Positions 28,148-37,286 are shown, numbered from the stretch's first letter. The stretch: 64,000 nt of DNA from Deltaproteobacteria bacterium HGW-Deltaproteobacteria-2 (GCA_002840505.1 PHBC01000004.1:1-64000), one strand, 5' to 3'. Notes: generated from the sequence alone by a model not told the origin. Numbers and translations are program-made.

Positions 28148-29302
28148 TTATTTCTTCAATAATAAATACAATTCTCCATCTTCCTTGAGAGTGCCGGCTG
28201 TATTTTCTGCTTTCGTGCCAAATCCGCAGAAAATATCCACCCTACCCGGACCTTTTATTGCCGAACCTTTATCCTGACTGAGCACAAAACGCGAAAAGTT
28301 TACCCGTTCTTTAATATTGCCATCTGCATCGAAAACCGGTTTGCGCAAACTGATAAAGGCCAGTGCTCCTTCCGGAAAATAATCCGGATCGGTCGCTATT
28401 GTTCTGTCCGGGGTTACTGATTCTCCTAAAGAACCGACAGGGTCTTTTTCCAAAAAGCGAAAGAATGTATATCTTTCATTATGACTCAAAACATCATAAA
28501 TTTCCTGCTCACTCTTACCTTTTAAGAATTCGTGGCGATAAGAAGCTTCAAAGCTTTGTATCCTGCCACCTTCCAGCATATATTTGGTTACACTGCGGAA
28601 AGGTCTGCCATTGGTCTGCGCAAAACCAACTGTCAAAATAGTACCATCTTCCAGTTTAATTTTACCGGAACCCTGTATGTGCAGAGAAAACAACTCCACC
28701 GGATCTGATACCCAGACAAGTTCCAGGTTTTTTTCCTGTAAAACCCTCTCAACGTCAATTTCGCGGCGGCTGTAATAGGGAACGAATTTACCGTTATTCA
28801 TCCGGCCGATCTGGCTTTCTTTTTTAACTAAATCAGGCGGTACACGATAAAGCGGATACCTGTATTTCTCGGTGCGTTTAAGAGAACCTTCGAGCAAAGG
28901 CTCGTAATAACCGGTAAAAAGCACACCGTTGGTGGTGGAACCGGCAACACGATACACATTAAATTCTGCGACAATTATTTTGTTTAAATCGGCTTTATTG
29001 CCCGTCTTGCGCACAATTGCGTGAAATGTTTTAAGTGTTTCCTTTAATTGTTGCGCGCTGATCAACCTGTCTGCGACACGGTAAACTTTGTTGCGTCCGG
29101 CATTTTCATAATAATTAATACTGCGTTCAATCGCCAATTCCAGCGAATCCGTATCAAGATCATCGGCAAAATCAATGTCTTTGGCGGCAATGGGAATAAA
29201 AACATCGGAAGGCTTTACCGGATATTTCGGAACGCCGCGTAAACAACCGCTAAGCGACAAGACAAATATTAATAACAAAATGACATTGAGCCAGCGTTTC
29301 AT
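28148..29302 (-). CDS. mltA: membrane-bound lytic murein transglycosylase A
   Basis: A lipoprotein that cleaves peptidoglycan glycan strands. The signal peptide ends LSLSGC (lipobox, Cys about residue 20). MltA features include VLFTGYYEPLLEGS, LVWVSDPVELFSLHIQGSGKIKLEDG and the C-terminal 3D domain with GPGRVDIFCGFG, containing the catalytic Asp region. The length is about 384 residues. I start at 29302 (MKRWLN). An open frame continues upstream to 29446, but that part is translation of an intergenic repeat element, and the start codon lies at its edge. Confidence 0.92.
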   Translation of the reverse strand: MKRWLNVILLLIFVLSLSGCLRGVPKYPVKPSDVFIPIAAKDIDFADDLDTDSLELAIERSINYYENAGRNKVYRVADRLISAQQLKETLKTFHAIVRKTGNKADLNKIIVAEFNVYRVAGSTTNGVLFTGYYEPLLEGSLKRTEKYRYPLYRVPPDLVKKESQIGRMNNGKFVPYYSRREIDVERVLQEKNLELVWVSDPVELFSLHIQGSGKIKLEDGTILTVGFAQTNGRPFRSVTKYMLEGGRIQSFEASYRHEFLKGKSEQEIYDVLSHNERYTFFRFLEKDPVGSLGESVTPDRTIATDPDYFPEGALAFISLRKPVFDADGNIKERVNFSRFVLSQDKGSAIKGPGRVDIFCGFGTKAENTAGTLKEDGELYLLLKK

Positions 29303-29445
29303 ACCATTTCGTTTTCGAAGGATAACGAGGCGGCAAGGAGGAGGCGACGAGGCGTATTGTACATACGTTGAGGAAGCCGAAAGATCCCGCATTCGCGGGA
29401 CAGGCTCCGCCAACAAAGTTAGCCGAATAAAACGAGATGGTATCA
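29299..29445 (-). repeat. dispersed intergenic element, copy 1 (between GNAT gene and mltA)
   Basis: A ~147-bp element with terminal inverted repeats: TCATACCATTTCGTTTT (29299-29315) and the complement of 29429-29445, TGATACCATCTCGTTTT, match at 15 of 17 positions. Inside are core blocks shared with copies 2 and 3: AGGAGGAGGC, the hairpin CGTATTGTACATACG, TTGAGGAAGCCG and CAACAAAGTTAGC. An extra hairpin GATCCCGC-ATTC-GCGGGA sits within. The right end contributes the TGA stop codon of the GNAT gene and the left end reaches the mltA ATG, so it fills the whole gap. Confidence 0.85.
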
Positions 29446-29901
29446 TAGTTCCACAATCATCGCCACTTCATCGCAGTAGTCGGGATATTTGGAACAGCGG
29501 AAACAATCCGCCCAGATCTTTTCCGGCAGCAAATTCTTGTCAATCTCCTTAAACCCTAATCTAATAAAAAAATCCCTTTTGTAAGTAAGTGTGAATACTT
29601 TAAAAAGACCCAAAGTAATGGCTTCGGAAATACATGCTTCCACGAGTTCTCGGCCAATACCTCTTTTGCGATAATTTTCATCTACATAGAGTGAACGTAT
29701 TTCCGCAAGATTTTCCCATATGATATTCATTGCGCAAATACCGGTCACCTGTGATTTGTCTTCATCATAATAAACAAAAAAATCTCTCAAAGAATTATAA
29801 ATATCCATTAGAGAACGGGGCAGCATTTCGCCTTTTCCGGACGACAAATTTATCAGGCGGTGAATAGTTTTCACATCATCAATGCGCGCTTTTCTCAGCA
29901 T
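29443..29901 (-). CDS. GNAT N-acetyltransferase, ArgA-like stand-alone domain
   Basis: A 152-residue GNAT acetyltransferase. The acetyl-CoA site is in IRSLYVDENYRKRGIGRELVEACI (pyrophosphate-binding RKRGIG, about 78-83). The ending KNLLPEKIWADCFRCSKYPDYCDEVAM is typical of short N-acetylglutamate synthase-like proteins used in arginine synthesis in deltaproteobacteria. The RBS (taggagat) is good. It follows recN by 15 bp. Its stop codon is part of the repeat element downstream. The glutamate substrate is inferred from family resemblance. Confidence 0.8.
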   Translation of the reverse strand: MLRKARIDDVKTIHRLINLSSGKGEMLPRSLMDIYNSLRDFFVYYDEDKSQVTGICAMNIIWENLAEIRSLYVDENYRKRGIGRELVEACISEAITLGLFKVFTLTYKRDFFIRLGFKEIDKNLLPEKIWADCFRCSKYPDYCDEVAMIVEL

Positions 29902-29916
29902 TTTTTATCTCCTAAA

Positions 29917-31608
29917 TTAAAATCCAGATGCTTTAGATCCTTTTATCATTTCCCGGGCATGCTCCCGTGTTGTTTCGGTTACATTCACACCACCAAGCAT
30001 GCGACTGATTTCTTCAACTTTCTGTTCACCATCAAGTTCTTTTATAAATGTTATCGTCCTACCCTTAGTAACCTTTTTGGAAACATGCAGATGATTATCT
30101 CCAAAACAGGCAATTTGGGGTAAATGTGTTATACAGATAACCTGATGATTGGCGGAGACAGCTTTCAATTTCCGGCCGACAATCTCAGCCACGGCTCCTC
30201 CGATTCCATTATCCACTTCGTCAAAAACAATTGATGCCACGGAACCGGTGCGCGACAAAACATTTTTCAAAGCCAGAATTATCCGCGATAATTCACCACC
30301 AGACGCAATACTGTTTAGTGGTTTTGACTCTTCGCCTTTATTCGCTGTGAGGTAAAATTCAATCTCGTCTCCTCCCGTTTGCTCGAATGATTCAACGTTT
30401 TTATCAGCGGCACATTTATTAAAATTAACATGGAAAGAAGCATAAGGCATATTCAATTCGTGTATTTCTTTATCCACCGCCTCCTGCAATTTATTCGCCG
30501 TCTGTTTTCTGATTCGGGAAAGTTCGAGCGCCTTTTGGCGTAGATTCTTTTTTATTATTTCTTCTTCCCTGTTTAGCTTTTCCAGCTCTTCCTCCACCGA
30601 AGAAACCTTGTTCAAATCTTCTTCTATTTCCTGCTTCCGGCGCAGAACATTTTCCAGAGAGCCGCCGTGTTTGCGTTTAAGCCGGTTCAGAACTTCAAGG
30701 CGCTCATCGATAAGTGCCAGCCGCTCTGAATCAAAAAAGAGAGCTTTACCGTAATCACGCAACGCCAGAGCTGTTTCCTGCAAAGTGATAAAGCTTTCAT
30801 CAATATCCTTGTCGGCAAGCTGGAAACTGACGTCTATTTTCTTAATTTCTTTTATCTGACTCTGCACTTCCTTCAATTTAACAATGGCGGAATCCGTTTC
30901 TCCATAGAGCAAATCATAGGCATGATTAGCCCAACCGGACAATTTCTGAAAATTAGCGATAACTTTTTTTTCATCGGCCAGCGCTGCGTCTTCCGCCGGT
31001 TGGGGATTAATATCCTGAATCTCTTTTAGCTGAAATTTAAACAGATCAGTTTTTTCTTCCCGGCTTTTGCTCAAATCCTGTAATTTTTCTATCTGCGCCC
31101 TGATCTGCCGATACTGATTATAAATTTCTTCGTAGGCTGATCTGTCAGGCAGGCACCGGCCGAACTCATCCAGAATGTTAATATGATTTTCGGCGTTGAG
31201 AATTATCTGATGTTCACGCTGACCGCAAATATTAATCAACCATTCACTGACGGAAGCCAGATTACTCAGCGTCGCCATTTGTCCGTTGATGAACGCTTTG
31301 TTCTTACCTGTGTGCGAAATAATCCGACGAATGATCAACCCTTCTTCGTCAGGAAAACCCATGGTCGCAATTTTATCCCGCAATGGCTTATTGGTGGAGA
31401 TATCAAAGACTGCTTCAACAGTAGCCGTGTCAGCCTGAGTTCTGATTATTTCCGTCGTCGCTCTGTCGCCCAGAAGAAGACTTACCGCACCGATAATTAT
31501 TGATTTACCGGCGCCGGTTTCGCCGGAAATAATATTCAATCCCTTGCCAAAAGAAACTTGGAGTTCATCAATGATGGCAAAATTTTTAATGCTCAATTCA
31601 TTAAGCAT
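29917..31608 (-). CDS. recN: DNA repair protein RecN
   Basis: SMC-like ATPase acting early in double-strand break repair. The protein has about 563 residues from the start I choose at 31608 (MLNELSIKNFAIID). Walker A GETGAGKS is at residues 29-36, a long coiled-coil centre lies between ~155 and 365, and the C-terminal lobe carries LNSIASGGELSRIILALK (signature) and IVFDEVDNGIGG (Walker B). An ORF extension upstream overlaps nadK and is not conserved. Its first codons overlap the nadK stop by 8 bp, so the two are coupled. Confidence 0.95.
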   Translation of the reverse strand: MLNELSIKNFAIIDELQVSFGKGLNIISGETGAGKSIIIGAVSLLLGDRATTEIIRTQADTATVEAVFDISTNKPLRDKIATMGFPDEEGLIIRRIISHTGKNKAFINGQMATLSNLASVSEWLINICGQREHQIILNAENHINILDEFGRCLPDRSAYEEIYNQYRQIRAQIEKLQDLSKSREEKTDLFKFQLKEIQDINPQPAEDAALADEKKVIANFQKLSGWANHAYDLLYGETDSAIVKLKEVQSQIKEIKKIDVSFQLADKDIDESFITLQETALALRDYGKALFFDSERLALIDERLEVLNRLKRKHGGSLENVLRRKQEIEEDLNKVSSVEEELEKLNREEEIIKKNLRQKALELSRIRKQTANKLQEAVDKEIHELNMPYASFHVNFNKCAADKNVESFEQTGGDEIEFYLTANKGEESKPLNSIASGGELSRIILALKNVLSRTGSVASIVFDEVDNGIGGAVAEIVGRKLKAVSANHQVICITHLPQIACFGDNHLHVSKKVTKGRTITFIKELDGEQKVEEISRMLGGVNVTETTREHAREMIKGSKASGF

Positions 31609-32491
31609 TCTTCTTTTTTCTAGCTCCCGGAGGTAAGTCACCCCAACCGAGCTTGGAACGCAGAATTTCACCGTAGCTGCGGTAGGGAGAAAGAACCAGC
31701 ATTGTCGCATGCCTGGATCTTTTAACAGTTACGACATCGCCGGACACAATTTTGTAAGCTTCCTGTCCGTCCAATGTCAATATAGCACCTTTATCCTTGG
31801 ACCAGAGAGTTATTTTCAGAATAGAATCTTCCGAAAAAATGATGGGACGATTAGTCAGAGTATGGGGGCAGATGGGATTAATAATAATCAAGTCTTTTCC
31901 GGGAAAAACAATGGGACCACCGGCGGAAAGCGAATAAGCAGTGGAACCGGTGGGAGTGGAAACAATCAGACCGTCTCCTTTATAAGTTGTCAGATACTTG
32001 CCGTTAACCTCCAGTTCCAGTTCATTCATACGGGAAAGACTGCCGCGATTAATTACTACATCGTTTAAAACACTGCCGACATCGGTAACGGTTTTACCGT
32101 GCCTGATGCTCACATCAAGCATCATCCTTTTTTCCGTTTCGAATTTCCCTCCGATAATCAACTCCAGAGCCGAGTGGGTTTCGTTTAAATTTACTTCGGT
32201 AAGGTAGCCGAAACTGCCCATATTTATTCCCAGAATAGGAACTTTATGTCCGGCCACATAACGAGCCGCGCGCAACATAGTGCCGTCTCCACCCAAAACA
32301 ACAATAAGCTCCGATTTTTTTGCTAAATCAGTTCTATTCAGTCCTCCATTAAGAGCAACTTTTCTGGAAATTTCCATTTCCAGAAATACTTTCACGCCCT
32401 TTTCTTCCAGCCATTTTTTCAACGATTTAACGTGGTCGGCAATCTTTTCTTTTTCAAGGTTGGCGATAATGCCAATTTTTTTAATTTTCAT
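31601..32491 (-). CDS. nadK: NAD kinase
   Basis: Makes NADP from NAD and ATP or polyphosphate. The 296-residue protein has the GGDGT motif at about 67-71 (VVLGGDGTMLRAAR), the NE-type region VLNDVVINRG, and the Gly-rich GDGLIVSTPTGSTAYSLSAGGPIV. All are family hallmarks. First gene of nadK-recN-GNAT-mltA on the minus strand. Confidence 0.95.
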   Translation of the reverse strand: MKIKKIGIIANLEKEKIADHVKSLKKWLEEKGVKVFLEMEISRKVALNGGLNRTDLAKKSELIVVLGGDGTMLRAARYVAGHKVPILGINMGSFGYLTEVNLNETHSALELIIGGKFETEKRMMLDVSIRHGKTVTDVGSVLNDVVINRGSLSRMNELELEVNGKYLTTYKGDGLIVSTPTGSTAYSLSAGGPIVFPGKDLIIINPICPHTLTNRPIIFSEDSILKITLWSKDKGAILTLDGQEAYKIVSGDVVTVKRSRHATMLVLSPYRSYGEILRSKLGWGDLPPGARKKKNA

Positions 32492-32664
32492 TTACTTAGA
32501 CCTCGGAATATGGAGCTCACTAACACAAAATAAAAACTCTGTCTATGGATAATATTTCACAAATATGTTCATAAAATATTTGATGTTTTAGGACAATTAC
32601 GAACATAAATTCTTGACATATTAGGATTGAATAATATACGGTGCACCCCGTCGAGGTGTTAATT

Positions 32665-33735
32665 ATGGGATTACTTAAAGGAAGTTTTACTTTCGCGCGT
32701 TTTCATGTAGAAGGCCAGTTGCCGCAGGCATTTTTAAATTTCGTCAACAGCCGTATTAAAGCCAACGCGTATAGGGACGCATCCAAATCAACCGAAGAAA
32801 AAAGGCTGGGCTGGGTTTCTCTTACCGACGTATTGGATACCGATTTCGAAAAAGCCAATTACGCGCTGGGCGATTACCTTATTTTCTCTTTGCGCATTGA
32901 CCGTAAACTTATTTCACCCAAGCTGATGAAAATCAAACTGATGGAAGAAGAAAGGCGATTTCTTGCCCAAAATGGTAAAAACAGAATCAACAAAGCAATG
33001 GCCGCGGGAATTAAAGACAAAGTAAAGCTGGAACTTCTGACCAGACTCGACGCTATACCATCCTTTTACGATGTTTGCTGGGGTGTGGGGCAAAAAACAA
33101 TTTATTTTTCTTCACTTGCCGAAAAGGTAGTTGACGATTTTGCTGATATGTTTAAAAAAACATTTGCGCTGAATCTTAGACCTTTCTCTCCGCAGGAAAA
33201 TAATCTGATAACAAAAAATCCCGAATCGGCAGATACGGCTTCTTTGACCGGCCGGGAATTTCTGACTTGGCTCTGGTTCAAATCGGAAGAACGAAACGGC
33301 AGGATAAAAATTTCGGAAACAAAAGAAGTTGAACTTAATTTTTTAAAAAAAATAGTTTTAGAAGCAGGAGAAGGCGAATATTCACAGGGAGTCGTCTGCC
33401 ATGGAATTCACGCTGAACACAAAGAAGGCAAGGAAGCAATACGCCAGGGGAAAAAAGTTAAAGAAGCGGGAATCAAACTAATTCATGATAAAAATGAATG
33501 GGAATTTATTCTTAAAGCGGACTCTTTCCATTTTCAATCTTTGAAACTACCCGTGACAGACCGGCAGGATAACGAGGAAGACCAGTCGGGAATACTTCTG
33601 GAGCGTATTTACCTTATTGAAGAAGCTGTCAAAACAATTGACAATCTCTACGATTCCTTTTTACAAATCCGTTATTCTCCGCAATGGGAAGGGAAAGAAA
33701 AAAAGCTGTTGGCTAAGTGGCTTGAACACCACTAA
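32665..33735 (+). CDS. rdgC: RdgC-like recombination-associated protein
   Basis: A 356-residue protein resembling RdgC, the ring-shaped DNA-binding protein that modulates RecA. Matching stretches include LGWVSLTDVLD (RdgC: GWVPP type), YLIFSLRIDRKLISPKLMKIKL, INKAMAAGIKDKVKLELLTRLDAIPSFYDVCWGVGQKTIYFSS, and EFLTWLWFKSEE in the middle. Similarity to E. coli RdgC is in layout rather than identity, so the call is moderately secure. I choose ATG 32665, preceded by GAGGTG, over an earlier GTG at 32641. It is convergent with the DUF374 gene; the gap is filled by repeat copy 2. Confidence 0.65.
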   Translation: MGLLKGSFTFARFHVEGQLPQAFLNFVNSRIKANAYRDASKSTEEKRLGWVSLTDVLDTDFEKANYALGDYLIFSLRIDRKLISPKLMKIKLMEEERRFLAQNGKNRINKAMAAGIKDKVKLELLTRLDAIPSFYDVCWGVGQKTIYFSSLAEKVVDDFADMFKKTFALNLRPFSPQENNLITKNPESADTASLTGREFLTWLWFKSEERNGRIKISETKEVELNFLKKIVLEAGEGEYSQGVVCHGIHAEHKEGKEAIRQGKKVKEAGIKLIHDKNEWEFILKADSFHFQSLKLPVTDRQDNEEDQSGILLERIYLIEEAVKTIDNLYDSFLQIRYSPQWEGKEKKLLAKWLEHH

Positions 33736-33939
33736 TCCTGCTTCTAAATCAAAGATGATATCGAGACGGTAGTGAAACTCGAATTACAGGAATGAAATGA
33801 ACTGTAATTCGTCAGTTGAACTATCCCGCTTCAGCGGGGCTAGGAGGGGGCAACGAGACGTATTGAACATACGTTGAGGAAACCAACGATCCCGATGAAT
33901 CAGGACCAACAAAGATAGCGCTTTGATTTAGAAGTGGGA
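33736..33939. repeat. dispersed intergenic element, copy 2 (between rdgC and DUF374 gene)
   Basis: A ~204-bp version of the element filling the gap between two convergent stop codons. Its ends are TCCTGCTTCTAAATCAAAG (33736-33754) and the complement of 33921-33939, TCCCACTTCTAAATCAAAG; 17 of 19 positions agree. Core blocks shared with the other copies are AGGAGGGGGC, CGTATTGAACATACG, TTGAGGAAACC and CAACAAAGATAGC. It carries an extra segment with its own 10-bp hairpin (CGAATTACAG at 33780-33789, CTGTAATTCG at 33802-33811) and ATCCCGCTTCAGCGGGGC (about 33823-33840). Confidence 0.85.
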
Positions 33940-33940
33940 C

Positions 33941-34591
33941 TTAAAGATGCAGATAGGGTCTCATAATATCTTCCAGTTTTTTTCTGATATTTTCAAATTC
34001 GGTTTTATCCATTTTTCGTGGTAATTCTATTTTAGGAAGAAATTTTACAGTAACGCAGGAAAAAGGTTTAGGAATCATAAATTTGTCCCAACTGCCCATG
34101 TACCAGGCACGATCGGCAATTACAACTGAAGGAATAATCACGGCTTTAGCGCCGTGGGCGATAGCAATTGCCCCGGGCTTGACTTCTCCCGCTGGACCAC
34201 GCGGTCCATCAAGGAGATGCACCGCCAGACGATAATCCCTTAACCTGCGGATCATTCCTTTAAGAGCTGCAGCGGCACTTCGGGAAGAAGAACCCCATAC
34301 CGTATAAAACCCCGCCCACCGGGCAATACCAGCGGCAATCTGCCCGTCCAGACTTTTGGAAGACATTAAAGCGGGTCGATATTTTCTATATCTTTTAGCG
34401 AAACGAATCCCCGCAAAAAACTGTTGATGCCACCCGCAGAGAAGAACTTTTCCTCCCTGCTCCAGATAATTGAACCATTCTTCTTCATTTTCTATTTTTA
34501 TTCGCAGAGTCGCGCAATAAAGACGGATTATCCCGTAAATAATTATTCCGGCAGGTTTTGTTTTGGCTATCTTCCGCAATTCTTTAAACAT
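33941..34591 (-). CDS. DUF374 lysophospholipid acyltransferase-family protein
   Basis: A 216-residue protein of the DUF374 family, related to lipid A/lauroyl acyltransferases. It has the start MFKELRKIAKTKPAG, LCGWHQQFFAG (His in place of the HxxxxD/E-type site), ALMSSKSLDGQIAAGIA, LLDGPRGPAGEVKPGAIAIAHGA and AWYMGSWDKFMIPKPF. It probably acts at the inner membrane on lipid A or phospholipid precursors. GGAG precedes the ATG. It faces rdgC, with the repeat element abutting its stop. Confidence 0.85.
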   Translation of the reverse strand: MFKELRKIAKTKPAGIIIYGIIRLYCATLRIKIENEEEWFNYLEQGGKVLLCGWHQQFFAGIRFAKRYRKYRPALMSSKSLDGQIAAGIARWAGFYTVWGSSSRSAAAALKGMIRRLRDYRLAVHLLDGPRGPAGEVKPGAIAIAHGAKAVIIPSVVIADRAWYMGSWDKFMIPKPFSCVTVKFLPKIELPRKMDKTEFENIRKKLEDIMRPYLHL

Positions 34592-34886
34592 CTATGTTTC
34601 TCCATTTTTTTACATTCTTAAAATAATCACGAATGGTTTTTTAGCGCAAGTAAGATTTTTTGACTTGATTATCAATAGATGATTGGTTTAGTGTAGTACC
34701 TCATAAATATTCATACAATCTGTCATTTCGAAGTGCCGCATGCGCGGGACTATACTCCGCGAGAACTCTTAATAAAAAATAAAAGAGATCTCCCCCTGGT
34801 CGATATGACAATGTTCTATTGAGAAACTAAACCTGATATTTTAAAGGCACGTCGTTTGCCGGGAAGAATATTTACGGGGAAATTTT
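34592..34886. repeat. intergenic region containing a TGTCAT-family repeat
   Basis: A 295-bp gap. At 34721-34810 lies an element with ends TGTCATTTCGA and TCGATATGACA in inverse orientation (10 of 11 complementary), internal CGCATGCGCGGGA, and the inner hairpin GAGAACTCTT / AAGAGATCTC. It belongs to the same loose family as the repeats at 39098, 44642, 50252 and 51893. No gene or clear promoter otherwise. Confidence 0.65.
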
Positions 34887-36458
34887 ATGACTCATTCTCT
34901 GTTAATTGAAGCCATGAAAAAAACTGATTTTTATTCCCACCGTCCGGCAGAGGTTAAGTTTATCGAAACGCATATTTCTTATGTTTTTATTGCCGGAGAC
35001 CTCGTCTATAAAGTCAAAAAGCCGGTTAAATTTGATTTTCTCGATTTCACCACTCAGGAAAAAAGAAAATTTTACTGCGAAGAAGAGTTGAGATTGAATA
35101 AACGTCTTGCCTCCGGCACATATCTGGATGTCATAGCCATATCTCTGGACGCCAGGGGAAATATCACGCTCAACCAAGGAGTTGAAATTGTTGATTATGC
35201 CGTACGAATGAAAAAACTTCCCGCTGATAGAATGCTCAAGACACTGCTTTTCCAAGGGCTGGCCGATGAAAAAGATATGGATAATCTGGCTAAAAAAATT
35301 GCTGCCTTTCATCAAGAAGCTCAAACCGGCGGCCATATTGACGAAATGGGAAATATTGAAAACATTCGTCACAACAGTGAGGAAAATTTCGCAGAAACAT
35401 TAAACTATATCAATGTAACAATTCCTGAATATCAGTACAAATTCATCAAAGATTATACGGAAAAATTTTTAGCCGAAAACAAAGCTCTTTTTGAAAAAAG
35501 AGTCACCGATCATAAAATCAGGGATTGCCACGGCGATTTGCATCTGGACCATATCTGTATTGCCAATGAAATAATCATTTTTGACTGCATCGAATTTAAC
35601 GAACGTTTCCGGTGCGGCGACGTCGTGGAAGATGTGGCTTTTTTAACTATGGATATTGATTTCAACGGTTATTCCCACTACGCCGACGCTTTTATAGAAT
35701 CCTATATCAGATATTCCGGCGATACCGATCTGTCCGTATTGTTAAATTTTTATCGCTGTTATTATGCCTACGTGCGCGGAAAAGTAACCAGTTTTCGTCT
35801 GGATCAGGAGGAACTTCAAGAAAATGAACGCGAACAGATTACAAAAACCGCGACACAATATTTTGATCTTGCTTATACTTACGCCGCCCGCCTGGATAAA
35901 CCAGTAATGATTTTAACCGCGGGATTAATGGGTTCAGGAAAAAGCTACCAGGCAAGAAAACTGGCCGCCCGCCTGGGCGCGGAAATCATACGCACCGATA
36001 TATTGCGCAAAGAATTATTCGACATGAAACCAACCGAACGGCGTTACGAAAATTTCGGAAAAGGAATTTATTCCGAAGACGTCTCCCGCTTTATTTATGA
36101 CAAGACATACGAACTGGCCGAACAAAAAATTAAACAGGGCAAATCCGTAATCATTGACGCTTCTTTCAAGAAACGGGCTGAGCGACAAAAAGCTATAGAG
36201 ATGGCCAAGAATCGCAGCACTCTCTTTTATATCCTGGAGTGCATCTGCCCTGATGAAATTACCAGAAAAAGACTGGAGAAGAGGATGCAGGAAAACGACA
36301 ATGCTTCGGACGGCCGATGGGAATTGTTTCAGGAGCAAAAAAAAGATTTCGACGAAATTAACGAAATACCGGCGGATTGCTACTTTAAGATTGACACTTC
36401 CGCCAACCCGGAAATTGCCCGGCAGAAAATTATCAGAAAAATTAAGATGGAAAACTAA
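34887..36458 (+). CDS. APH-like phosphotransferase/P-loop kinase fusion
   Basis: A 523-residue two-domain protein. The N-terminal ~330 residues are an aminoglycoside phosphotransferase/choline kinase-like fold: DLVYKVKKPVKF carries the ATP Lys, RDCHGDLHLDHIC the catalytic Asp, and IIFDCIEFNERFR the metal Asp. The C-terminal part is an AAA_33-type P-loop domain with LMGSGKS (about 350-356) and IIDASFKKRAER. Such fusions are widespread but their substrates are not known. It may phosphorylate a small metabolite. Convergent with bamD, 16 bp apart. Confidence 0.85.
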   Translation: MTHSLLIEAMKKTDFYSHRPAEVKFIETHISYVFIAGDLVYKVKKPVKFDFLDFTTQEKRKFYCEEELRLNKRLASGTYLDVIAISLDARGNITLNQGVEIVDYAVRMKKLPADRMLKTLLFQGLADEKDMDNLAKKIAAFHQEAQTGGHIDEMGNIENIRHNSEENFAETLNYINVTIPEYQYKFIKDYTEKFLAENKALFEKRVTDHKIRDCHGDLHLDHICIANEIIIFDCIEFNERFRCGDVVEDVAFLTMDIDFNGYSHYADAFIESYIRYSGDTDLSVLLNFYRCYYAYVRGKVTSFRLDQEELQENEREQITKTATQYFDLAYTYAARLDKPVMILTAGLMGSGKSYQARKLAARLGAEIIRTDILRKELFDMKPTERRYENFGKGIYSEDVSRFIYDKTYELAEQKIKQGKSVIIDASFKKRAERQKAIEMAKNRSTLFYILECICPDEITRKRLEKRMQENDNASDGRWELFQEQKKDFDEINEIPADCYFKIDTSANPEIARQKIIRKIKMEN

Positions 36459-36474
36459 TTTTCAGAGAGTCTCA

Positions 36475-37254
36475 CTATTTTTTTGAAGCTTTCTTTTCTT
36501 CTTCTTTCTTTCTTCTTTCTTCTTTACGTTTTAGTTTCTCTATCTTCTTTAGTCTTAATTGTTCTTCTTCGGCAATTTTAGCCTTGGTTTCACTGATGAA
36601 ATATTCTACCTTATAATCAAGGCCGACATTAGGATACTCACGTGCCAACTCTTCAAAACGCGAGAGGGCAGCCTGATATTTTTTCTGTCTCATATAAAAT
36701 TTAGCTACGTAAAATTCATGCTCCGCCAGCTTTTGTTTGCATTCCCGAATGAGTTTTTCAGCCATAGCGGAAAATTTACTTTCCGGAAAACGCGCAACAA
36801 GTTTTTCCCATTCTTTTTTAGCTTGAATTGTTTCCGTCTGGTCGCGATCAATATCTCCTATCTGATTATAATGGCACATTCCCAACTGATAAAGCGCATA
36901 AGGTACATTTTCATTTACAGGATGAAGAGCGATAAAGTCGCCGTAAGCGTTTTCTGCTTCCGCATATTCTTTATCGCTGTACAAGGAATCAGCGATACCT
37001 ATTTCCGCTAAAATCGCCAGATCGTGCAACGGATATTCTTCTTTGAGCCGCAGGAAATATTCCTGTGCTTTTTTATAATGACCGCCATTAAACTCGACGG
37101 AAGCTCGCGAGTACAGTCCTTCTGGAGTCGCCTTAGTCGGTTCATGTTTGCCGAAAATATTAACAAACGAGCAACCGCTGCAAAACAAAGTCAGCAATAA
37201 AATTAATAAAACTGTATTTGATCCCACTGTCTTTCGGAATATTTTAAAATTCAT
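36475..37254 (-). CDS. bamD: outer membrane assembly lipoprotein BamD
   Basis: A BAM-complex lipoprotein of about 259 residues. The signal peptide ends LFCSGC (lipobox Cys about 28). TPR-like repeats follow: EGLYSRASVEFNGGHYKKAQEYFLRL, DLAILAEIGIADSLYSDKEYAEAENAYGDFI and NVPYALYQLGMCHYNQ. A long basic/acidic coiled tail (KIEKLKRKEERRKKEEEKK-type) ends the protein. I start at ATG 37254; the longer frame begins with TTG. It follows trxA by 32 bp on the same strand. Confidence 0.9.
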   Translation of the reverse strand: MNFKIFRKTVGSNTVLLILLLTLFCSGCSFVNIFGKHEPTKATPEGLYSRASVEFNGGHYKKAQEYFLRLKEEYPLHDLAILAEIGIADSLYSDKEYAEAENAYGDFIALHPVNENVPYALYQLGMCHYNQIGDIDRDQTETIQAKKEWEKLVARFPESKFSAMAEKLIRECKQKLAEHEFYVAKFYMRQKKYQAALSRFEELAREYPNVGLDYKVEYFISETKAKIAEEEQLRLKKIEKLKRKEERRKKEEEKKASKK

Positions 37255-37286
37255 ACATCTCAACCTTTTCGCGGCAAGTTCGCGAT

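Noticed and set aside
29302-29446. N-terminal extension of mltA
   Set aside because: The extra 48 codons are translation of the intergenic repeat element; the lipoprotein signal peptide begins at 29302.
31608-31710. 34-residue N-terminal extension of recN
   Set aside because: It overlaps nadK and does not match RecN; MLNELSIKNFAI is the usual start.
32504-32664. Possible CRISPR or tandem repeats upstream of rdgC
   Set aside because: Only AT-rich sequence; no regularly spaced repeats were found anywhere in the window.
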